Notes: generated by a model not told the origin, from the sequence alone. Positions 47,554 to 59,851 are shown, numbered from the stretch's first letter. The stretch: DNA of 64,000 bases from Conus ventricosus (GCA_018398815.1 CM031626.1:37837145-37901144), one strand, 5' to 3'. Numbers and translations are program-made.

Positions 47554-47646
47554 GTAAAGTGAAAACAACGTGATGACCAGCAGATGTGTGAATTGAATGG
47601 GGGAAAAATCCCCGGTGGCGAGCGTTAGGATTTTTGTAAACAGCCT

Positions 47647-47649
<3 letters not shown>

Positions 47650-47678
<29 letters not shown>

Positions 47679-47975
47679 CACACACCAAAAAGCCACGCAG
47701 CACCATCCACGCACGCACGCACCACGCACGCACGCACGCAGGCCCCACACCACACCCACACACACACACAACAACACACCACACACCCACCCCAAAAAAC
47801 CACACAAAAACCCCACACACACCCACACACACACACACAAACACACACACAACACACACACACACCCCAAAAACACACACAAACACCCCAAAACACAACA
47901 CACACACAACACACACACCCCAACACACACACACACACACACAACAACAACACACAACCACAAAACACACACACT
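47650..47975 (+). repeat. Poly(C) and CA-rich low complexity
   Basis: A C run at 47650-47679 followed by CACAC/CCCAAAA tracts. Corresponds to the CA/GT region beside the lectin exon in the other copy. Confidence 0.9.
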
Positions 47976-48732
47976 GACCCCCGCTCCCTCCTCCCCCGAA
48001 TACACAAACCAAACTTTTCTATACTTTGTTGTACAACCTGGGTAATCTTTTTAAAAGGGCTTCCTCATAAATCCAAAAACCCGTAATACAAACTTGGTTT
48101 ACCCCAAGACACAGTAAACAACGTCCTCCTTTTTTATTTGGGTTTAAAAATAAATGCTTTCAGAAAAAAATATTCAAAAATATTGATGTCTTGCGGCGCC
48201 CTTGTTATTGTACAACAACAACTTCTATACTTTTGCCCCTACTTTGATTCCGTTTTTGTCAGAATTTAGAAAGGAGCTTCAAAGGCATATTCCAGGATCC
48301 CATTCCCCTTTTAAATTTTGTACGAATTTTATGTTGCCCAGTTGGCTCAATCCTGTAATTGCGTTTCATGATTTTATTTCGTCAGGTTTGTTTGTTTGTT
48401 TCTTTGTTTGTTTTTTTGTTTGTTTTTTTGTTTTACAGTTCTTTCTTGAGCTTTTCCCATCACACAACACAGACAAACGACCCACAGACGCACACGCACG
48501 CCGCGGGCGCGCACTCCGTACGCACGCTCATGCACATACTCAAAAACCCCAACGCACCCCCCCCCCCCCCCCACACACACACACACCTTTTTCTAAATCA
48601 ATTTAGGGAAAAGCTTAAATGAAGAAAACAACAACAACGCCTGCATGCAGGATTCTGCTATCCAGCAAGAGTGTCCTTTATCTCTCAACCATGTTTCGGC
48701 CATTTCACCTCGTGTTTTACTGTCTTTTTCAG

Positions 48733-48963
48733 ATCGTGCTGGGGGAAGATGTTTTAATTTTTCATGGAGGGGGGACGGGGGGGAACTGGAAACTCCCCGG
48801 GTGGTGCCAAAAAAAGTGCCCACAAAAGTGGGTCTCTATCTTTGGAGAAGGAAAAAAACATACGCCCTTTAAAAGGGCCACATTTAAAGCAAATAAACCC
48901 AAAGAACTCTGGGTTGGCTGGCGGAGCACTTTTTTTGGGTATTCAAAGGCACGTATGATCAGC
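48733..48963 (+). pseudogene. Inverted copy of the lectin N-terminal exon
   Basis: Follows a CTTTTTCAG acceptor and aligns with 35171-34934 (GTGCTGGGGGAAGATGTT to GGCACGTATGATCA). The donor GTAAGA of the original is lost and the frame is broken repeatedly. Confidence 0.8.
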
Positions 48964-49139
48964 TGAAGGTCATTTTCCATCTTGAAATTTCCGGGGGGAT
49001 GTTTAGCGATATGCAAAAAGTTTGGGGCAGGCACCTATAATGACACAAGGTGACAGCAACAAAGAGTTTTTTTAAACCTACCTTTTTATTACTTTAGCCC
49101 CATAAATGGAATCTTTTTTCTGAAAACAAATCTTCTTGC

Positions 49140-49432
49140 TTTTTTCTTTTTGTTTTCTTTTTCCCCCTCGTCCTCTCCTCCCCCTCCCCTTTTCCCCTCC
49201 TCCTTCTTCTTCTTCTCTTCTTCTTTTTCTTCTTCTTTTTCTTCTTCTTCTTCTTCTTTTCTTCCTTCTTCTCTTCTTTTTTTCTTCTTTTGTCTGTTTG
49301 TCGTTTGTCTGTTTGTCGTGTTTTTCGATTTGGGCTTCTGCTGTCTGTCTGTCTGCTGTCTGTCTGTCCCTCTCCTCTCCTCTCTCTCCTCTCCCCTCTC
49401 TCCCTTCTCTTCTCTCTCTCTCTCTCTTCCCC
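49140..49432 (+). repeat. CTT/TCC-rich low complexity with TGTC repeats
   Basis: Polypyrimidine counterpart of the compound purine microsatellite at 34397-34752 in arm A. Confidence 0.85.
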
Positions 49433-50219
49433 TTTATCTTTATCATTTTAAACTACTGCCCCAAAAGTTGCCCCAACAATGCGAGAAAAAAAAAAGGGGA
49501 TGTTCTGGCCAAATTTCCTGGTTTTTTTTGTTTGGTTTGTTTGTTTTTTTTTTTTGCTGTTGTTTTTTTTTTTTTTGAGAAAGGCGGGAGAGGGGATCCT
49601 TTTTTTTCTTATCCGCTCCATTTGTTTGCATGGTGTGGCCATACAACCGGAGGGGAGCAGAAACGTTCCCTTCCTTCGCAACAGAAATTTTGGGCAGCCT
49701 CGGGTTCCCTCGGGGACATTTTTCCTTTCCCCCTCGCGTCCTACATTGGTAGCGTGAGTTTTCCTCGTCTTGAACTGATCTAGTGACCTAACTTTTATTT
49801 TGTTACCATTCCAAAATTCAAAAAATGTGTGAGGGAAAAAAGGTGTTTTTTAGGCCTTTACTGCCCCTCGCTATCTCCTTTTGAAACGGTGGGGAAAGGG
49901 GGAAAAACGATTCATCAGCATAAAGTTCTTTTTCAATAAGATAAAGTCTTTCGTAATAGGGAATGGGAAAGTTCTTCAGGTTTTTCTATTGAAAGAAGTT
50001 GCTGCCCCTATTCAAATTTTAAAACAAAGAAAGCATTTAAATTTTTTCCCCCTTTACCCACTTTTAAGACATACGTTAAATTTGGGAAATTTTTACCTGT
50101 CAAGGGGGTTAAATTCCACAAAAGGCATTAACGCTTTGAGCAAAGGGACTTTTTACGTAGAAACAAATAGGTAAAGACCATTAACCCGGGGGCCGTACCC
50201 ACCCAACGGGGCCCCAACT

Positions 50220-51525
50220 GTGTCAAGGAGAAGAAGTGGTCAGGTGACCGATGGCACCTAAAAGGTATAAGGGGTTCGGGCCTGCCTGATAGCGAAAGGG
50301 GGGAGGGAGTAACCCCCTAGACCTCGGGCTCCAATGGCGCTAAATGCTCATAGCGAGGTTTTTTTTGTAAACATCTTTTAAACAGGATTTTGGACTCGTT
50401 CAATGGTATTGCCGGGGTCACTTGTTGGTTCTATTGTCATTCTGGTTGAATACGCGTGGATGTTGTCGTAGCCCTCCTTAAGATAATTACTGTGTTAAGT
50501 GACCCCTGAAGTCGGCGGGAAATGTTGATGTCCATCTGGTGCCAAGTGTTTGCTAATCAATTAGGTAGGGATGTGTGTAAATGCTGATGTGAGGGTCAGG
50601 ATGTAGCGAATGGAGAATTCAGGGTACTTGTGAACTAGGGGTTTGAGAAACGGCATGGACAAAGGCATGGCCCGAAGGGGAACCCTTTGTTTCCATCCCT
50701 ATATAAACTGAGGGAGAACAACGTGCAGGGAGAAGACCACCACGAGAGAGAGAGAGAGAGGAAAAATAACACCACGAGAGAGAGAGAGAGAGAGAGGGGA
50801 GAGAGAAGAGAGAGAAGAGAGAGGGGAGAGAGAGAGGAGAGAGAAGAGAAGGCAGAGAAGAGAGGGAGTGAGGAGGACATTAGGGTCGAATGAAACGTGG
50901 TCTGGGAGATAGAAGAGACAGCAAAGCCTTAGAGTTAAAGACAGGCTTGAAGAGAAGGAAGTTTGAAGCCCAGAGATGGGTGAAGACAGACAAACTGAAT
51001 TTGAACCCAGAGGGGGGTGAAGGAGTCGAAGAAGAAGAGTTCTACGTCGAGATCCCAGAGACGACCACGAAGACCCAGTCCTGAAGCCTGAAGCCAATCA
51101 ACCAAGGGCGTCACCATCAAGCAGTGCAGAAGGAGACTTGAACGAGACTTTTTTCAAAAACTGTGGTGTGGTGTGAAAGCGTGGTTGTGTTGTGAAAACC
51201 TGGCCAGGTAAGAAGTCATTTTATTATAACCCGGGATTAGGAAGTATTGATCTTTGATGTGTTGATTTGTTCATTTTGTGTAATTGGATTTTTCATGTTT
51301 GATTATAAGTAGCATAGACATTTTATTTCTTGTGCTCAGTCGTGTTAGGAGAGAAACGAATGCGTGACATCCCATTCCCAGAGAGAGGTGAATGTTTGGT
51401 GGGTGCATGAGTGGGGCATTTGCATGTATGAGTGCAAAGATAACCTTGGTGTGTTAAGCCTGACTAATAAAACATCAACTTAGTGCACTTAAGCAACACC
51501 ATCACGATGTCCCCTGTCCTGGGCA
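50220..51525 (+). mobile_element. Possible diverged solo LTR
   Basis: Starts TGTCAAGG and has, in the order seen in the 17119-18648 LTR read on its own sense strand, a GCTAATCAATTA block (50551-50562), TATATAAACTGAGGGAG (50700), a GA-rich tract (50745-50880) and GGCCAGGTAAG with TAACCCGGG (51213-51235). No flanking duplication was found. It may be a related but older Gmr1-type LTR. Confidence 0.4.
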
Positions 51526-52888
51526 CGCCACTGCAGATATGAATGCTTATCTCCGCCTATTTCTTCAATCTAAGACATAAATGCAAGTTTTGTTTATAAT
51601 TGAATATTTCTTGCAGCCATTGCAAAAACCAAGTGCTCTGTATGTTGCTGGAATGGTGCTCAGTACTTATCCTTGGAATTCATTATTTTAATGTAATTTA
51701 GTCCCTTGCGGATTCATTCCAAGGACTAGCCCTCAGCACTTGTGTATTAAGACGTTATCTTATTATATTTTCTACTTTTCACAAGAAAATGTAGCTTGTT
51801 TTGCTCTTTCATGATTTTCTTTTGCTTCTTAGATGGCACCTCTGGTTGGTTTTTGGAAAAACTCAACAAACATACTACGGTATTGCACACCAGCCTTTTT
51901 CCGGGGTAGCATTCTTCTTAAAACCGAAAAGGCAGAGGAGTCAACTTACCACTTTCTGCGGTCGCTGAGGAGAAACAATCGGGTTTCGAAATATCGGTAT
52001 CTGACCAGCAGTTATATGTTAGTGAGTTTCCTCCCTATTGGAGATTGTCTCCCCCTTGGAGAGTATAAGCTTGCTGAAGGCTCATTTTGAGAAGCACTTA
52101 TTATCCCCATTCACCCACTCAAGCACATACTGTTAGTTAGGCGGAATTATCTACCACTGCCGATATGAATGCTTATCTCACCCTAATTCTTCAATCTAAG
52201 ACATAAATGCAAGTTTTGTTTTTGCTAGAATGGTGCTCGGTACTTATCCTTGGAATTGATTAGTCTATTGTAATTTAGTCCCTTGCGAATTCATTCCAAG
52301 AATTGGCCCTCACCACGTGTGTCTTAAGAGTTATCTTTTTATACTTTCTACTTTTCACAAGAAAATGTAGCTTGTTTTGCTCTTTCATGATTTTCTTTTG
52401 CTTCTTTGGTGGCACCTTGGTTGTTTTTTTTTAAAACTCAACAAACATACTACAGTCTTGCACACCAGCCTTTCTCTTGGATAGCATTCTTCTTAAAACC
52501 GAAAGGCAGAGTAGTCAACTTAACACTTTCCGCGGTCACTGAGGAGAAACAATCAGGTTTCGAAATATCGGTATCTGACCAGCAGTTATATGTTAGTGAG
52601 TTTCCTCCCTATAGGAGATTGTCTCCCCCTTGGAGACTATAAGCTTGCTGAAGGCTCATTTGAGAATCATTTATTATTCCCCATTCACCCACTCAAGCAC
52701 ATACTGTTAGTTAGGCGAAATTATCTACCACTGCAGATATGAATGCTTATCTCCTCCTATTTCTTCAATCCAAGACTTAAGAACAAGCTTTGTTTATAAT
52801 TGAATATTTCTAGAAGTCATTGCAACACCAAGCTGCTCTGTATGTTGCTGGAATGGTGCTCGGTACTTATCCTTGGAACTTATTAGTT

Positions 52889-52890
<2 letters not shown>
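51525..52890 (+). repeat. Tandem array of roughly 600-bp units
   Basis: CACTGC(A/C)GATATGAATGCTTATCTC recurs at 51530, 52156 and 52731, with long stretches between aligning (for example ACTCAACAAACATACTAC at 51859 and 52437). Units of about 626 and 575 bp, then a partial third that runs into a TA tract. Confidence 0.85.
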
Positions 52891-52924
<34 letters not shown>

Positions 52925-52978
52925 ATAAAATATATATATATTAATATATATTATATATATATTTATATATATATATAT
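52890..52978 (+). repeat. (TA)n microsatellite
   Basis: Interrupted TA tract. Confidence 0.95.
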
Positions 52979-52999
52979 GTTAAAAATATTTTAAAAATA

Positions 53000-53345
53000 A
53001 AGTGTTAAAATCTACAAGCTTGTTTCAAGCCTTGCTATCTTTATGATGTCTTTTGGGGCACACCAACGATCTTTTATTGCGTGCGTGACTTGATTTCAAC
53101 TCTGTGTGTGCAGGCGGATCTCCTTTGCTGCACGTGCGGCCTGTAGTTCTATTGGGGCTTGTTCAGATGGAATGTGCTAGCAAAGATTTCCACTTGTGCC
53201 TGCAATTGTTTACATTTTCTACTTTTGTGTTCAGAGTTGCTAAGTGTGGTTTACAAAAAATTAACAATTTTTCTGTAGAGCATAAATTGCATCTTTTGAA
53301 ATATTGTTGTATGGTGTTGCTCTTTTTATGATTTTCCATGATATG
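53000..53345 (-). mobile_element. Penelope-like element 3' fragment
   Basis: On the minus strand KRCNLCSTEKLLIFCKPHLA followed by NNCRHKWKSLLA matches the C-terminal end of the GIY-YIG endonuclease frame at 63153-63587 almost residue for residue. It is followed by a degraded hammerhead motif and the same TTTTAAAAATATTTTTAAC end block seen in the other copies. Confidence 0.75.
53013..53050 (-). ncRNA. Degenerate hammerhead ribozyme motif
   Basis: Minus strand: ATAAAGA (for CUGAAGA) at 53044-53038, an AGC/GCU helix II, GAAAC at 53026-53022, the palindrome AAGCTT, then GTA at 53015-53013. The conserved C3 and G5 are lost, so it should be inactive, but helix III remains self-complementary. Confidence 0.6.
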
Positions 53346-53454
53346 TTGTAGTCCATTCATTTCCATATCATTTCCATGATATGTTGTAGTCAACCCAAGG
53401 GGTTGAGCACCTTCAGATTTTTAAAGGACACTTTACATTGTTCATAATGTACAC

Positions 53455-53770
<316 letters not shown>

Positions 53771-53832
53771 AATGTTGCTCCCCAAGGGGTTGAGCTTTTT
53801 CAGATTTTTTAAGGACGTTTTACTACTGTTTA

Positions 53833-53837
<5 letters not shown>

Positions 53838-53925
<88 letters not shown>

Positions 53926-53948
53926 TGATGTGTGTGTGTGTGTGTGTA
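53838..53948 (+). repeat. (TA)n-(GT)n microsatellite
   Basis: Follows the CCCCAAGGGGTTGAGC block that trails each Penelope-like end. Confidence 0.97.
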
Positions 53949-53949
53949 C

Positions 53950-54644
53950 ATTTACGGTAGACGTGGTAAAATGTAGCCCGGTACTACCTGTCACATAGAT
54001 CGGGTAGATAGAACTCGTCAACCTGGGAAAGTAGTCCATCTAGGTGAAGGAAAACACTGAATCTAAACCTCCGCTGCCTTGCGGCTATACCCACTCACGG
54101 GAAAGGCTTCGGGAGTCAACCCTGAGGAAAAATCCGGAGCCGGAGTCCCTAAGGCGGCTTGACCTTGTCTTCAACGTCATCCCGGCAACTCCTGCGACGC
54201 CGTTGGTGCCAAGTTGTATCGGCTCTGCCTTTCCCTTGGATCCATCAGCTGTGTGGAGAGGGGGAATCTGCTGCATGGGCAACAGCTGATTCTCCATACC
54301 AACTTGCCCAGGCTTGCGCCCTGGAGAGGACACTTCAGCTTCGCTGCAAAGCATCGAAACAACACGGGGAAACAGCAGTTTACCGGTTATAAGCCATCCG
54401 CTCGATTGGCGTAGAGCTGGCGCCAGGGTTGCTTCCGTCGGTGGGAGAGATCATCATCTCATTGGACAGCTACCGCCTGCCTTAAGCTGGGCAGCCCCCA
54501 GCCAATAGGGTGCTGTCTCGCCACAGTTCCCTGCCTTACTGGGTGCGTAGGGCTCAGGGTACGGAAGTATCTGACAAGCGGACTGCAATCACTGCCAACA
54601 AACAAGGAAATCAAATTAACAAGAAAACTCCAGCTCTCAGTTTG
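53950..54644 (+). mobile_element. 5' end of a probable RTE-type LINE, cut by gap
   Basis: GC-rich leader with CCTCCGCTGCCTTGCGGCTA and GGAAAGGCTTCGGGAGTCAA at 54068-54116. I recognise this leader as one common to an RTE-like invertebrate LINE family, from memory rather than any search. The coding part would fall in the gap. Moderate-to-low certainty. Confidence 0.4.
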
Positions 54645-55644
54645 NNNNNNNNNNNNNNNNNNNNNNNNNNNNNNNNNNNNNNNNNNNNNNNNNNNNNNNN
54701 NNNNNNNNNNNNNNNNNNNNNNNNNNNNNNNNNNNNNNNNNNNNNNNNNNNNNNNNNNNNNNNNNNNNNNNNNNNNNNNNNNNNNNNNNNNNNNNNNNNN
54801 NNNNNNNNNNNNNNNNNNNNNNNNNNNNNNNNNNNNNNNNNNNNNNNNNNNNNNNNNNNNNNNNNNNNNNNNNNNNNNNNNNNNNNNNNNNNNNNNNNNN
54901 NNNNNNNNNNNNNNNNNNNNNNNNNNNNNNNNNNNNNNNNNNNNNNNNNNNNNNNNNNNNNNNNNNNNNNNNNNNNNNNNNNNNNNNNNNNNNNNNNNNN
55001 NNNNNNNNNNNNNNNNNNNNNNNNNNNNNNNNNNNNNNNNNNNNNNNNNNNNNNNNNNNNNNNNNNNNNNNNNNNNNNNNNNNNNNNNNNNNNNNNNNNN
55101 NNNNNNNNNNNNNNNNNNNNNNNNNNNNNNNNNNNNNNNNNNNNNNNNNNNNNNNNNNNNNNNNNNNNNNNNNNNNNNNNNNNNNNNNNNNNNNNNNNNN
55201 NNNNNNNNNNNNNNNNNNNNNNNNNNNNNNNNNNNNNNNNNNNNNNNNNNNNNNNNNNNNNNNNNNNNNNNNNNNNNNNNNNNNNNNNNNNNNNNNNNNN
55301 NNNNNNNNNNNNNNNNNNNNNNNNNNNNNNNNNNNNNNNNNNNNNNNNNNNNNNNNNNNNNNNNNNNNNNNNNNNNNNNNNNNNNNNNNNNNNNNNNNNN
55401 NNNNNNNNNNNNNNNNNNNNNNNNNNNNNNNNNNNNNNNNNNNNNNNNNNNNNNNNNNNNNNNNNNNNNNNNNNNNNNNNNNNNNNNNNNNNNNNNNNNN
55501 NNNNNNNNNNNNNNNNNNNNNNNNNNNNNNNNNNNNNNNNNNNNNNNNNNNNNNNNNNNNNNNNNNNNNNNNNNNNNNNNNNNNNNNNNNNNNNNNNNNN
55601 NNNNNNNNNNNNNNNNNNNNNNNNNNNNNNNNNNNNNNNNNNNN
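54645..55644. other. Assembly gap (1000 N)
   Basis: Exactly 1000 N, a placeholder. It may hide the body of the LINE and one end of the virus-like module. Confidence 1.
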
Positions 55645-55689
55645 GTGCATATTTAGCTGTTTAATCTGATCTCTAAGACTTCGCCCTTG

Positions 55690-56052
55690 ACCAACCGGAG
55701 CCTCTCATTTTGGCTTCTTCAGCGGCCACATTCAAACTGTGTAAGCAGTTGGTCTGCCAACAGGTGTTAAGTCATTATGAGAAAGAATGTCTGTTGTTTA
55801 GTGAGACCCAGACTTCTAGATTTTCTTCATTTATTGTTATATAGTCAATTAAAACAGCTAACATTACTTTTACTGGCGGGTCTATTGTTAGTTTACCTGG
55901 GAACTTGAGAAATAGCATGAACAACACTTGCCTGTACGTTTGTTGGATCATATGACTTCTAGATTATATATCATTTAAAGCTTTTGAAAAAAACGCTCTT
56001 CCTTAAGCATTCCTTCAAACAATTCGTCTTGTCCTTCATATATCTCAGCCAT
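55690..56052 (-). pseudogene. Unknown small gene of the virus-like module
   Basis: From an ATG at 56052 a short acidic start (MAEIYEGQDELFEGMLKEE) is followed, after a frame change, by a hydrophobic stretch (QVLFMLFLKFPGKLTIDPP). Not recognised. It lies 125 bp beyond the stop of the hydrophobic-protein gene on the same strand. Confidence 0.35.
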
Positions 56053-56176
56053 GTTGAGCTTTCTTTTCTAACTCAAACTATTTATTTAAATTTTAAAAAA
56101 AATAATCAGAATCAATATCAACGGTCTTTTTGTGCTTGGGACTCATAAACTAAGTAATAAACGCCCTTTGATGTTG

Positions 56177-56702
56177 TTAATTCGAGCTGTTTAGAGCAGA
56201 GTTTAATGTTTCGTTTATTTTTTTTAAACATTCCTTTTTTATCTGCTCGGTGTCTGGCTGTTGAGAAAAACGTGCTCTTGCCTTTTTTTGAAGATCAAAC
56301 TTTTGTCTTTTATAGTCATCAAAATCAGCCTGTAAATGACTAAATTCTTCATCCGTGATGTGCGAGTCAACTGGCGCTTTATTTATTGTCAGTTTGAACG
56401 AACTAAGTTTAGCTGTTATTAGTTGAACCATAGCTGTGTGCTTTTGGAGTTTAGTTTTTAATTTTTTGCTAGCAGCACTTACAGCTAATGAGCACAGGCC
56501 AAGAGCTAAAGACAAACCGCCTAGAGGTAAAGCTGCGGGTGCACCAACACCTGTTGCTAAGAAACCAACACTTGCCCCTGCTGATAGGCCGCTCAAAGCC
56601 GATGCTCCAGTATTAACATATGTAACAGCATTAAAGGCAGCAGAATACCTTCGTTTGGTTTTGCTGTATTGTTTAAAGGTCCTGCTCTAGTTTTTGTTGC
56701 AT
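56177..56702 (-). pseudogene. Small hydrophobic/amphipathic protein of the module
   Basis: About 175 codons from an ATG at 56702, with one frame change near 56685. The N-terminal third is a glycine- and alanine-rich hydrophobic segment (SGLSAGASVGFLATGVGAPA and on), probably two membrane-inserting helices. The rest is charged and helical (KKLKTKLQKH, SHLQADFDDYKRQKFDLQKK). The function is unknown; a minor virion or membrane-active protein is one possibility. It follows the capsid-like gene on the same strand. Confidence 0.5.
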
Positions 56703-56879
56703 TTGTGTAATGTTGGTTAATCTGAAGGTTTTTATGTCAGGGGCTTTACTATCCCTTCTTTTGGTGACTCTGGCGCTGTAGGCGCTTTTGGATAAACGTG
56801 AACAGACATGCTTTTTTTTTAAAATAAAAAATATTTTAGTATTGTATATCTTTTATCTGTTATCTTGAATATTCAGCTG

Positions 56880-58101
56880 CGCATCATATATTAAAAAACA
56901 AATGCGCATTAAGCGCTTTATCGTCATCTTTTTCTTTGTCAATTTGAATGTTTATTACGTCTCTAACAGTTCTCCCACTTCCACGCAATGATTATCCTCT
57001 GTTGAACTTAGGTCAATCCATAAACCGTAATTCGTTGTTTAAATAATCATCGAGTCTAACACTGTGAAGATGGAGATCTTTAGACACAAGGTCTACTGTT
57101 GGACTTCTATGCCTCCCACCTCCAAACAATTTTCTTATTTCGTCAAAATGCTGATAAGGTTTAAGCCCGCTCCCATAGATTTGGTTAGGACTACCCTGAA
57201 TTGTACATTGCACTTTCGTTATTTTAGGATTAAGAAACTTTTCAGTTTGTCTTTTAAACGGTTCTTCGTCTTCGCACAGCAATAAAATACCTTTGAGTGA
57301 TCTTGCTGAGACACTAAAACTGAAATTCCATATAGTGTCTGCCCTGCTTTTAGGATGTGTAGAATGGTGAATCACTCTTTCGTAATATATTGCTAATTTT
57401 GACTGATATTGTTGCTCGATTTACCTTGCTAAGTGAGGGTTGCTAACAATGTCAAACTCTAGCGCGATGTCAGAAATGCTGTACTTTGCTGCAGTGTCTG
57501 ATGATCTGATAACCGTTTGTATTCATTAAAAGTTAGTTCATATGACAATCTGTCTTTTAATGCTCCTTGAAAGTATGGCGCATGCGCACTTAACAACTCA
57601 AAATCCAAGGGGATGGAAAAGCGATTTCCATACGCATAACTTACAGCTACATACTTTTTGCCGTCTTTAGCATCTTCAGCGCCTATTCTGTGTTTTAGTG
57701 CTTCATTATTTTCGATTCCTTGAAACGCAGATCATTCCTTTCATTCTCGGTTAGCCATAGATCAGAATAGGTTAAAAATATGTCTGCATTATGTAAAGAA
57801 AATATTTCTTGCCCTCAAGTTTTATAGAAATTTTCTTAACGATTGCCCGTCCTAGATTCCGGACAACTGTCCTGTTTAGGTCTGTTTCTGATGTGAGTTC
57901 TATTTTGAAAGTAAGTCGCGCAGAGCCTGGCACAATCACTTCATCCGCTCCTAGGTCTGGAAATTTGACAGTAAGAATTTGATCCGAATCAATAGTAGAT
58001 GGATTATTTGGAACAATAATATTCCGTTTATTTCCCTCCACGCCAAAGGGCTCTTTCAGTCTTCTATGCGGGTCAAGAATTGAACCATATGTTTGCGACA
58101 T
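56880..58101 (-). pseudogene. Capsid-like protein of the module, broken
   Basis: About 405 codons from an ATG at 58101 preceded by an AT-rich 38-bp gap. The N-terminal frame (MSQTYGSILDPHRRLKEPFG) gives beta-rich segments such as VPGSARLTFKIELTSETD and GRAIVKKISIKLEGK. After frame changes between 57775 and 57420 the C-terminal part at 57375-57013 contains KGILLLCEDEEPF, NPKITKVQCTIQG and YQHFDEIRKLFGGG. I match this by memory to a protein recurring in cnidarian and other invertebrate virus-derived elements and infer a capsid role. No structure comparison was made. Confidence 0.5.
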
Positions 58102-58139
58102 TTTTATAAAACAAAATAAAAAGTTAATTATTTAAAAAC
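58102..58139. promoter_or_regulatory. Divergent intergenic promoter region
   Basis: Only 38 bp, nearly all A and T, separate the start codons of two opposite genes. TTTATAAAAC reads as a TATA-like element. Suggests compact, virus-style shared control. Confidence 0.4.
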
Positions 58140-59327
58140 ATGGCAGGAATTGAAGTTGCAGAAGATTATGATGTTTTTGATCCTGGAGACGACATGAGTG
58201 AAATGACTCCTTTGACACAGCATCGCTCAACGACCTCATTGCGACGTGAATTAACAGAAAGTAAGGTCAGATCATTTTACCAAAGTTTAGGTCAAGAACC
58301 CCCGATTTTATACCCCCTGATGATTTTGAAGTGCACGAAAATGACCATTTGTATGTGAAAAACGATCAAGGACAACTTGTTCGGCTTACAGATAAACGAG
58401 ACCCATTAAAGTTTTTAGCCGGGGGTACAATTAGACAAAGACTCAGTGTGAGAGATCAAAATCGCCTTGGTCTTGTTAGACCGAAATTAAGGGCGGAGGC
58501 AGTTTCTAAACTTCAAAACACACTGCAGGAACTCTCGACAGATAACCAAATGCAAAACATGGAACTTCAAGATTTAAGTCAAACGGTGGGCGAAATAATA
58601 AATGCAACAGAAGAAACAGAACCAAAAACTATTCACGAACCACAGATAACTGATAGAGAAAGAGTGGCCCTTGATCGTACTTTAAGAACCATTAGAGGCG
58701 AATTAGAAAACAATTTAGCAAAACTGGGTGAACTAAAGGAGGATATAAAAAAGAGAAAAGAAAAACTCGTTGAGGCTGATGACGCCAACTTAGGGCATGA
58801 TATTAAAGAAAGAATAACCAAAAGGCTAAAAGACCTTGAACAAGAAAGATCAGCAAGACTAGAAGTGTTGTCTACTAACCGAGAAGAATTACGAACTCAA
58901 GTGAGCAGAATAAGAGAAACTATCCAAAGAATTTTATATGAAGACACAATGCTAGCAGAACGAATACGAACACTGTTTAGAGAGCAGGGATTCACATTAG
59001 CAAGCGTTATAACAGCCTTAGGATTTGCAATAAGTACACTGATGATGGCTATTACGGGTGGTGGCGGTGCTGGCTAGTGCCTCCGCCGCCATCGCCTCCA
59101 TCGCCGCCTGATAAATCATGGGTAAAAAAAACAGCTTGATCATCTTGCGGGTTTATTAAAAAATTAGCTGGTAAAGCCGTGGACGCTTTACCCGGAATAT
59201 TAGGGGGTGTTGTTAGCTGGCTTTTGTCTCTACTGCGGGCAAAGTAGTTGGTTTTATGGCCGAGCACTTATGGACATTAGTTCTCTTAATAGTCGGGTTA
59301 TTTTTTAGTAAAATAAAGACCAAGTAA
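58140..59327 (+). pseudogene. Coiled-coil membrane protein of the module
   Basis: About 395 codons from ATG 58140 to TAA 59325-59327, with one-base frame changes near 58303 and 59075. An acidic N-terminus is followed by a long charged coiled coil (for example LGELKEDIKKRKEKLVEADD), then ERIRTLFREQGFTLASVITA leading into a membrane helix and a GGGG run. After a proline-rich linker a second hydrophobic region follows (GILGGVVSWLL, HLWTLVLLIVGLFFS). A virion-associated or fusion-type membrane role is possible but unproven. Homologues recur beside capsid-like genes in other invertebrate genomes, from memory. Confidence 0.55.
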
Positions 59328-59352
59328 TCCTGGGCCCAAAGTTAATCCAAGA

Positions 59353-59851
59353 ACAAGTTGCTGTCTTTTCATATTCATGGTCATCGCGAACAGAGTCCGC
59401 GTCTTAAATGGCCTTTAGGCTTTGGCCCCACATTGATTGGATGCTTATTCTTGGGGGGTCATCTTGTTTTTTTATGCTTGCATATTACTGGCTCAGAATT
59501 TATTTCGTTTTTTTCCGACCTTCTGTTCATTACCTGCCACAAGGATTTCATTATTGTAGTTTATTATTGTTCCTATCTGGAGCCTGGGGGTCAGAAGGCA
59601 GCATGTATAAACCAGTGCCAACAGCAAAGTTACTTTCGATCTTGCGTATTGTAAAACATTTTGGTACCTTTTTATACTTGAAGGAAAATTCAACTGTAGT
59701 TTTAAATGGCGTCTCTAAATTTGCAGTATTGTTTTTGCGCGTCAAACCAGTAGAAGGATCAGTTATGCTCGATCTCGTTTGTGCTTGCGAACCTGCAAAC
59801 ACCAAACGTAAGTACGAACAGAGTCGTTTATTCGTTCTATTCCTGCTTTAG
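59353..59851 (+). other. Unassigned coding-like segment
   Basis: The 147-codon frame at 59408-59851 contains VLNGVSKFAVLFLRVKPVEG and CEPANTKRKYEQSR. It has no recognised family and opposite-strand frames are also open. Whether it belongs to the module is unclear. Confidence 0.25.

Larger units (their letters stand above)
42033..50010 (+). repeat. Inverted segmental duplication, arm B
   Basis: Blocks match arm A (38201 down to about 33850) in reverse order and orientation: the CUB exon, the 36890-36990 intron block (at 47050-47165), the LDLa exon, the lectin exon, a 34060-34290 block (at about 49560-49770) and the LINE start (at about 49890-50010). Arm B is longer because of the 43-46 kb LINE. 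Confidence 0.85.
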
